Shown here piece by piece: positions 56,601 to 64,000 of a stretch of DNA of 64,000 nt (its first letter is position 1; every line of letters begins with the position of its first letter). Source of the stretch: Perca fluviatilis (taxonomy: Eukaryota; Chordata; Actinopteri; Perciformes; Percidae). The position numbers were made by a program, and so were the translations under genes. The stretch covers positions 4,148,264 through 4,212,263 of the forward strand of contig NC_053133.1 in the NCBI RefSeq assembly GCF_010015445.1. Direction: 5' to 3'. Under the pieces are notes generated by a model, which searched no databases, was not told the origin of the DNA, and saw nothing but the letters and a program-made list of their open reading frames with translations.

Positions 56601-56919
56601 TTGGCATAACCGGTTTCTCGTTTTGAATGTACACCAATATGCACACCAAAACGTAAGATATCGTACGAAACTAGTAGACCACTGGTCACGTGACGCCAGC
56701 TACAGTTGCTAGCTGTTTTAACCTGCTACAGAGCTTCGTGACGCCGCTACAGATGTGGAATGCTTACGAATTATAGTGCTTAACTTTTCGTAGCTTTTTG
56801 AACGTATGGTTCATGAGAACAGGCAGACAGGCATAGGCGTAGGTTTCTGGTGGTGTGCGACGGACATGCCCCATTCAATTGCATGTGTGTGTACCCCCCC
56901 CCCCCAATAAAAACATTAA

Positions 56920-58240
56920 AAGGTAACAAGCCCTTTTTTTCAACCTGGACCTTATTTTTCTATGTTTTTGTGTCTAAGTGACTGATGGGAACAACAATCT
57001 TTGATATTGGTCCATTTTCAAAGTTTCTTATATCGGAAATATGGGTTTCTTTCAACAAAAATGCCCCAAAATAACTTGGATGCATGCATGTACTTTGTAT
57101 GCAACCCATACAACAATTTTCGCAGATAAAATGAATCATTACCTCCATTGAATTTTGGTTGTTTTATTCAGTTTCAAAGCATTTGAAAAAGAAATGTTTT
57201 AAATGGTTTTAAAACAGCATCCTGACTAAATGTTGACATGAACCAGTCTGTGATTCACAGACTGTTACTATTAACTGTTAGTCAATATCATTTTATATAC
57301 TCAAAAATGTGGTATGTCATTTAAATCAAGTTAATTGACCATTAATAAAAAAAGAAAAAAAAAACGTTTGATAAAAGAGCCAAAAAAGTTCATTTTCAAT
57401 TTTGTCCCCGGAAGGAAAACAAGTTCACGGTCGATGGGAAGACAACACAAGGGTTAAGATAGATCTCTGCAGTCAGCAGCGGGGAAACAAGCTACAATTT
57501 ACCAATAGGACAATTGTGCAGCTTGTATTTACCTTCACAAAAGTGCTTGTTTTACTACTGAAAGGCTCATATTAATATTCTAAGTGCCTGACAACATTAT
57601 AGAAAGGATCCCTAAAGAGGTAGACCTTTAAAACCTCTTAAGACCTTTGTGTTTAACCAGAAACAGCTCTGAGGTCGCTAGCGCTAAACCCACCAGACTC
57701 CATTTATAAAAAAAAAAAACTTGTATAGAGCCAACATATTTTCACATCTAAATCTGTAAACTATGTGTTTATTTCAACCAAAACTAGAGTTGTAATGGTT
57801 AGAAAAGTGGAAAGACGACCCAAAACGGCTTTTTATAATTTTCTTTGAATGAAGTCTATTTTACGATGCTAAAATTGCTGATATTTACATGGAGTCTGGT
57901 GGGTTTAGTGAACACAATTTCACGGATGTTTTTATGTTTAAAAAAAGGATGTTACTCTTTAACAGAAAGGTCGACCTCCTTAGAAATCCTTTCCATAATG
58001 TTTTCCATAACTTAGAATATTAATCTGAGTCTGTCAGTGGCAAAACAGGCACTTTTGTGAAGGTAAATACAAGCTGCACATTTGTCCTATTAACTTAAAT
58101 AGTAGCTTGTTTCTCCGCTGCCGACTGCAGCGATCTCGCTTAATACTGGACTAATGTCAAAGATTGTTGTTCCCATCAGTCACTTAAACACAAAATCATA
58201 GGAAGATAGGGTCCAGGTTGAAAAGAATGGTAGTTACCCT
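56920..58240. mobile_element. TTAA-flanked palindromic element, 1.3 kb, with a nested MITE
   Basis: TTAA (56916-56919) precedes AAGGTAACAAGCC. GGTAGTTACCCT is followed by TTAA (58241-58244). The outer arms share TTTTCAACCTGGACC and AGTGACTGATGGGAACAACA in inverted orientation. Inner arms at 57460-57610 and 57985-58140 form a second inverted repeat (CAAAAGTGCTTGTTTT versus AAAACAGGCACTTTTG). A CCCTTGTGTTGTC-family MITE fills about 57004-57453, ending in GACAACACAAGGG and TTAA. Confidence 0.75.
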
Positions 58241-58249
58241 TTAAAGTTG

Positions 58250-58980
58250 AAAAAAACTTTGAAAAATATTGTACTGTATCAGTAGCCTAACGTATTTATT
58301 GTTTTTGGTTTTTTTATGATTACTTTTCCCTTTCTCTCTCTCATTTCTTTATTTTCAGCCCTCATTTAATTGTTCCTTTCTTCTGTCCCTTTTTTCATAG
58401 ACTGTTTTATATTTTTTTAGTTTTTATAATTATGCTACCTTTTGTTTAATTATTTTAGGAAACCCAACATGCCAAGCCCCTTGAGGGTTTTCAGGTCTTT
58501 TTTACTTTATTTTTCGTAAATGTAACACTGTTGTTGTTTTACATCTGCTTAATAAAATCACAGTATCCTAAACCCAATTTTAATGAATATTTTATTTTGG
58601 AAACAAATAAAAATGTTTCTTTTTTTCAATTGAACAACCAAATGGTGTCCATGGTGTCTCTTTGTTGTTCTCTGTTCTGATTGGTTGGCCACCAGCACAG
58701 CCTTCTTAAGCCCCAGATGATCCAAAAGGCCCATCTGGCCGCCTGCTCAGGGTGCTGATTAGTCATGGACTCGGTCCCCTGCGCCCTGCCCACTCCCCTA
58801 CTGACTCCCATAGGTGTCATGCCACCCACATGCAAGCTGTGCATATGGCAGCCTTCTCTGAGAAGAAATGTGAAGCAATGTGAAGCAGAGATGAAGTTCA
58901 CAGACTTTCTGTCCTTTATCAAGTCAGAGTGGCTGATGGGAGTGTGTGAGTACTAGCATGCAGGCACACCCTTGATTTAT
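58250..58980. other. Intergenic DNA, no gene recognised
   Basis: AT-rich sequence. Two opposing frames (58626-58922 minus and 58765-58956 plus) overlap and carry no motif. Confidence 0.4.
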
Positions 58981-58983
58981 TAA

Positions 58984-59400
58984 GCCTCCTGTTGTCCTCG
59001 GGTCAAATTTGACCCATTTTTTAAAAGTTCTTTTAACAACAGTTAAAAAAAAAAAAAACTGAATGGTTCCCTACAACGCTCTTCACAAGTAAAATAATTC
59101 ATCAGTTCAATACTTTTATTGAATTTGGCTGTTTTATTCAATATTATAGCATTTGAGGAATTTTTGAAAAAATTGGCAAATGTCAGAAAAAAGCTTCAAA
59201 AACGTGGGGAAAAAAACACAAAAACGTCCAGAGGCGCAAATGAAATCGACTAAAACATCGGGAAGAAGTGACAAAAAACTTGGATAAAAGTGACAGAAAT
59301 GTCGAAAAAGACGACCAAAACGTTATTAAAAAGTAAAAATTTAAAATTTCGACCCAGCTGACCAAAAAGTTGCTCGGTCGACGGGAAGTCAACACTAGGG
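58984..59400. mobile_element. CCCTTGTGTTGTC-family MITE with exact TTAA duplication
   Basis: TTAA (58980-58983) precedes GCCTCCTGTTGTCCTCGGGT. CGACGGGAAGTCAACACTAGGG is followed by TTAA (59401-59404). This is the cleanest copy of the family. Confidence 0.88.
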
Positions 59401-59439
59401 TTAAGGTCGTGTCCTTTCATTTTAAGCTTTTACACTGTA

Positions 59440-59820
59440 AAAAAGTAGCCTGGATCTGCCATAACCAATCGCTAACGTTTGGTCATAACGTCAGCTTAGC
59501 ATCGCTAGCGTTCGCCGTAGCCAACTCCTTCACCACTAACGGAGTGAGCTGCAAAATCAAACTGTTCCCGAACCCCGTGGGGAGGAGTGCCACAACATCA
59601 TGGCCACCAACAAAACTCAGCAAAGACTGTTTTTGTTCAGGCTTTAGCTTCTGGATATTCGGCAGCGTTGCCACAACGGACCAAATGGCTTCGCTCGCAT
59701 CCTTCTAGATCACGACCTCAACGTCATCGTTCTCAGCCACTCCCTCTGTTCGCTGATTGGACCGGTAAAGATTGGCTGGAGAAAACTATACCGCAAACCC
59801 AGACGGAGTACTGAAGGAAA
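59440..59820. mobile_element. Repeat carrying a helicase fragment
   Basis: GTAGCCTGG near the left side and CCAGGCG near 59858 may be its inverted ends. The main content is the RecQ-like fragment described separately. Confidence 0.35.
59483..59674 (-). pseudogene. RecQ-like DNA helicase fragment (Q motif and Walker A)
   Basis: The minus-strand frame reads LKPEQKQSLLSFVGGHDVVA, then LLPTGFGNSLILQLTPLVVK. The first part is the RecQ Q-motif region (P-x-Q) and the second is helicase motif I, normally P-T-G-x-G-K-S. The essential Lys is Asn here, so it could not bind ATP. Only about 60 residues remain and there is no other helicase motif nearby. This looks like a gene piece carried within a transposable repeat rather than a broken chromosomal recql gene. 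Confidence 0.65.
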
Positions 59821-61134
59821 ATGAAAATTGAGCCAAAGTATGTAGGAGGGCGGAGCCAGGCGAACAATCACCGACACTTATAATAAAACAATATCAAAGG
59901 AGCTTGAAAGTTGGTGGGACACAAATGGGATTTTGAAAAGTGTGTGTGTGTTTGTGTGTGTGTGGGGTGAAATTATGCCATAGTGCGTGTGTGCCATCCT
60001 GAGCTAACTGTATGACTGACCAGTACATACTCTGTTCTTATTTAGATAAGAAATGGGCCAATGGCAGCGTACAAAGATAAAAGAATCTCCCGCTCATCTT
60101 TCTACACACACAAATGCAGAGTTGAGGGGTTGCTTCTGGTTCGTTTGGCTCCGTTCCGTTCGCCGTCTCCGTTTGGGCGTACCATGAAATCTCTAGGCAA
60201 GTAGCTAACGGTTGTCTGACGCGTCACTACTTAGTGTTCATGGGAAATGTAGGATTAGTACAACAAGCAGTGTTGCCATGTTTCCAAGTCGAAGACACAC
60301 AAAACTTCCCAAATTTCTTGGCGGAAAACAGAACCAATCTGGACACCCCGACTTGTCGGATAATTTCTGCAGCTGGCCGATTCAAACAGACGCTTCGCTT
60401 CATTCATCGCCGGCCAAATTGGCTCATAACTTCCAAATGTTACCTGCCAAAGTTAATGTTTACTCGCATTTGGATGGTTGGCGTGTGTCAATTTAAAGCC
60501 CTGCTTATACCTATACTAATACCTACTACTACTATAGTATAAACTATACTTACACCTATACTAAACTTATACTTGTGTTGCAAGGTGAGGTTCGTTGTAG
60601 CTCAGAGGAACCATGAAACAGATATAACATCGCACTGGCAGGAAGGTTTGCTGGGAAAACTGGTAGACTTTTATTTTTCAATTTAACCGAGAAAAACACG
60701 GAGGGAACTCCTCTTTACTCTGCTCAGACATATAGGATTAGAACCCGCCTCTCCAGTTCAAACTGGCCAATCAGGTCATTACTCAGGTCAGTAATCAGGT
60801 GTGGTACATCATCCAGAAAATTAACATTCATCCATACAAAATCCATCCTTCGTCTTTGTTGTAGGAACTTTGAATAAATTAAATAAAGAAAACCTAGTAA
60901 ATGTCTACCTTTATTAACAAAATGATTAGTGAGGGACTGGGTACTTATTCACAACTTGATAATATTTGATGTGTGCATGTAGACTTTCATGTCATGTGTT
61001 GTCTATGTAGTTTTTGATGTAAGGGTAGGATCAGACTTCCCTTTACTGTTACCGGGTAGAAGTCAGGGCAAGCTTTAAAAGGCTGACAGTGTCCATCAAG
61101 TGCTGCTGCTGTCAGTACCACATGCTGCCTGTGC
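59821..61134. other. Intergenic DNA, no gene recognised
   Basis: Overlapping plus frames at 60212-60496 and 60234-60542 have no known motif. A run of ACCTATACTAATACCTACTA (60508-60570) is a short degenerate repeat. Confidence 0.4.
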
Positions 61135-62165
61135 AGGGGCGGGTCTAGAGGTACGGGGCACCTGCCCCCCCTAAAATATGATTTCCCCCCCCAATCCATT
61201 GGGCTAGAGTGCTGTCAAACTGACAAATTTGATTTCCTTTGGATCAGAGTAGTGCCACTTTGCTGCCTGTTCTGCCAATCGCTGCCTTTCCATTTTGTAA
61301 ATGGATCACACATTGTATGGCAACTGTTAGCCCTGCTATGCTCTGCTGTGCCCTGCTATGCCAGGAACTACTACAACTATTATTTCTAGTCATAGTTCCA
61401 TTATCTTTATTGTGACTATAACTGCCACTGTTCATCACACCCCCAACCGGCACCGTCAGACACCGCCTACCAAGAGTCTGGGTCTGTCCGAGGTTTCTTC
61501 CTGAGAGGGAGTTTTTCCTAACCACTGTCACGCTAAATGCTTGCTCTTGGGGGAATTACTGGAATTGTTGGTTCTCTGAAAAATTATAGTGTGGTCTAGA
61601 CCTACTCTATCTGTAAAGTGTCCTGAGATAACTCTTGTATACTATAAATACAATACATTTTGTTGAAATCTTGAGGCCAGTTGAGAAGTTATTGAACTCA
61701 CTGTAGAGCACTTGTTGCTGTAAGAAATAAATTGTGTATTGCACTTTATTTCTGTTCTGTGTACAGCAAGGTTTTCTTTGTTGAAGTTTGAGGCAAGTTT
61801 ATTGTTAAATGTATTGCACTTTATTTTTATTCGGTTCTGTGACAAAAAAAATCTTCCCAGCCTTTTGTCACATGACCAATGAATGTTTCCATGATGACTT
61901 TCCAAACGTTTGAATTAAGAGCATATAGAAAATGTGTTTGTTTGAACATTTGTTGAAAATAAAAACAAATGAAATTAATAATTAACGTGATGTGTTTTAT
62001 TTAGCAAAATGACATTGTGTTGTTCTATCCTATCCAATATTTGCTATATTTCTAAGCAGATTTTCTATGCTGTATTCTGATAAAATCCCCTACCCCCTCC
62101 CGACTATTTTATGATTATTGCTCCCCCCCTGTGCACCCCCACTTAAAAAATCCTGGAATCCCCCT
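61135..62165. mobile_element. CAGGGGCGGGTCTAGAGG-type element with an inserted LINE-like tail
   Basis: The left end is CAGGGGCGGGTCTAGAGG. The right end has ATCCTGGAATCCCCCTCCC, an imperfect inverted form. 61465-61650 repeats the sequence at 6620-7120 (GAGTCTGGGTCTGTCCGAGG, GGGGGAATTACTGG). Confidence 0.45.
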
Positions 62166-62529
62166 CCCCGTGCCCATGTCATTCATCTATGTGGTTATTG
62201 ATGGTGAAGTAGACACAGACTCAGCCTCCTGCTTTGAATATCCAGACAACTGTTACCTTAACACACAATGCTCCCAAAACCACAATGGGCAGGATATTTA
62301 ATGCTAATGTGAGCTGATGCATAAATTGTACAGTATGTGTTTTCATTATTAGATAGGCTTTCATCAGTTCTCTCATTTCTCTCAAGTGGAGTGTTTTGCA
62401 AAAAAATATTTTATTTTATGGTAAATAGGACAAGAAGCCACTGTGTGAATATTAGAAATGTGTTGTCTCCCCCTAGTGGCACAAAACATAAAGGACAGCA
62501 CTAACACAAACATACAGTGTAACACACGT

Positions 62530-62530
<1 letters not shown>
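62166..62530. other. Unique-looking DNA, no gene
   Basis: Contains GGATATTTAATGCTAATGTG and GATGCATAAATTGTAC, homeodomain- and octamer-like words without a coding frame. It could be regulatory but there is no direct evidence. Confidence 0.3.

Positions 62531-62532
<2 letters not shown>

Positions 62533-62611
<79 letters not shown>
62533..62611. repeat. (AC)n microsatellite
   Basis: About 39 AC units. Confidence 0.97.
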
Positions 62612-62616
<5 letters not shown>

Positions 62617-62639
62617 GAGAAGCCACCTAGGCCAGAACT

Positions 62640-63100
62640 GAATACTTCATTTGCACATACAAGTATACTGGTACAAAGCACTTGCACATACATGCATACT
62701 TCACTTGTGCTTACATATGTACTTCACCTGCACATACATATATACTGGTACTAAACATTTGCACATACATATTGTATATACTAGTACTAAACACTTGCAC
62801 ATGCATGCATACTTTACTTCTGCATACATATATACTACACCTGCACACACATATATATATATACTTCACTTGCACATACATACTGTATATACTTCACTTG
62901 CACATGCACATATATACTTTACTTTCACATACATATATACTACACCTGCACATACATTTATACTTCACTTGCGCATACATATATACTACACCTGCACATA
63001 CATTTATACTTCACTTGCGCATACATATATTTAACCTGTCTAAATAAAGGTTACATACTGTATATACTTCAATTGCACATGCATGCATACTTTATGTGAG
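62640..63100. repeat. Minisatellite of CACTTGCACATACATATATACT units
   Basis: About 18 units of 20-26 bp alternate between CTTCACTTGCACATACAT and ACACCTGCACATACAT variants. All the Tyr/Thr/His-rich frames across it are artefacts. Confidence 0.9.
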
Positions 63101-63465
63101 AGCCATTTGGGTTTATGTTTATTATTTGTTGCCGTTTAACCTCCCGCCACTAGGAGTAGCCAGGGCGCTTTCCATTTGGCTGGGACAGAGGTGATTTAAT
63201 CAATGTCCAATTGGGCACAGGTGGTGGCAGGAGCAGGGAGCAAACATGGTACGAGAAGGAAAGTGGAATTAATGTGTTTGTGTCTTGATGTTTACACATA
63301 TAAATGGACTCTATGTATGGGAACTGCCTAAGTGTAAAATAAATGCTTACTGCCGATGTTTGACATTGGATCACATAGTGCACGCGTCTTAAATAGTTCA
63401 ATTAAACCAGCAATCGTAGTGGACGTTTTTTGAGTGGCAATGGGTCCCTACACTTTAGTTAGGCA
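63101..63465. other. Unassigned DNA between minisatellite and inverted flank
   Basis: No gene. ACATAAATGGACTCTATG and AATAAATGCTTAC words only. It may be part of the element that carries the minisatellite. Confidence 0.3.
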
Positions 63466-63555
63466 TACATATATACTTCGCTAGTATAGTATTGTATACA
63501 TATAAGTATATGTATGTGCAAGAGAAGTATTCAATTTTGGCCTAGGCAGCTTCTA
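63466..63555. repeat. Inverted copy of the minisatellite's left flank
   Basis: Reverse-complemented, it reads GAAGCTGCCTAGGCCAAAAT, then TGAATACTTCTCTTGCACAT. It matches GAAGCCACCTAGGCCAGAAC and TGAATACTTCATTTGCACAT at 62619-62660. Confidence 0.8.
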
Positions 63556-63560
63556 ACATA

Positions 63561-63609
63561 CACACACGCACACACACACACACACACCCACACCCACACA
63601 CACACACAC
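63561..63609. repeat. (CA)n microsatellite
   Basis: About 24 CA units with CCA interruptions. Confidence 0.95.
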
Positions 63610-64000
63610 AGGCTGTTTCTTCCTTTTTCTGCTAAGTTATTTCTTCTCTTGAGACACACATAGCCTGCTCTTAAAACCATTGAGAGAACAGTTTGCATTT
63701 CAAAGACAGCCTATCAGCTCAGAGGCCTGCTGCCTGTGACAGTAATACGAAGTTTTGCTGATAGCAGACTCCCTCTTCAGACATGACCCAATACTCCAAA
63801 AACATCTGTCATCTGCTCCAACTTTTAGAGGCTTACCAGATGTGACGGTTTGGATCCACTCAAATCAATCAAGTTTTTGCTAACTTGTTTCAATCCGAAA
63901 TGTCAGAAATACCAATGTCAACAAGCATGTGCGTGTGACACGGACTAACACCATACAAAACACAACATTTGCATGATATAAATATAGACGCAAAACAAAT
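63610..64000. other. Right edge of the window, nothing recognised
   Basis: Unique-looking sequence without repeat signatures, a splice-bounded frame or an RNA gene that I can identify. Confidence 0.4.

Noticed and set aside
58626..58956. Opposing 98-aa and 63-aa frames
   Set aside because: They overlap on opposite strands with no recognisable domain or splice context.
62651..63047. 127-aa and 121-aa Tyr/Thr/His-rich frames
   Set aside because: They are products of the CACATACATATATACT minisatellite.

Overview
This is a 64 kb stretch of ray-finned fish nuclear DNA, most likely from a percomorph (perch-like) species. It has intron-bearing vertebrate genes, very long (CA)n, (GT)n, (ATT)n and (GAA)n microsatellites, a Tc1 transposon of the usual fish type, fish LINE 3' tails, a tRNA-derived SINE, and dozens of short non-autonomous DNA transposons. 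The DNA is AT-rich except for one GC-rich coding exon. There are no bacterial-style operons, no CRISPR arrays and no viral genes that I can recognise.

Two protein-coding genes are well supported, both on the minus strand. The first is the 5' end of cubilin (cubn). Its first five coding exons lie between 12186 and 2718 and the gene runs off the left edge. They encode a signal peptide, a furin-type site, the N-terminal amnionless-binding and trimerisation region, and most of EGF domain 1. The exons join in frame for 163 codons and include a 39-nt micro-exon. The second is the single coding exon of a neurod6 gene (46286-47224), a neuronal bHLH transcription factor of 312 residues with an upstream splice acceptor. 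A decayed intron-containing tRNA-Arg(TCT) lies at 30779-30870. A frameshifted possible exon of unknown identity lies at 22373-22535.

Nearly everything else is mobile-element sediment, and much of it is nested. Intron 1 of cubn holds two hAT-type elements and an odd A-B-A'-B' inverted repeat. The larger introns hold a LINE fragment interrupted by a MITE, and a multi-level nest at 6600-8415. From 13 to 46 kb there are palindromic MITEs, a LINE reverse-transcriptase fragment, a 1-kb coding-phase minisatellite (18200-19205), hAT elements with exact 8-bp target duplications, and several TTAA-flanked elements. Right of neurod6 lie LINE tails, a THAP-like remnant, a broken Tc1 element, large TTAA-flanked palindromes, a RecQ-helicase-like fragment carried in a repeat, and a minisatellite with inverted flanks.

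I did not find a clear new molecular system. The most interesting observations are an 854-bp element with a 6-bp target duplication, the strong over-representation of TTAA-flanked MITE families, the minisatellite open in five frames, the unusual substitutions in the neurod6 bHLH, and repeat-poor intervals between the genes that could be regulatory.
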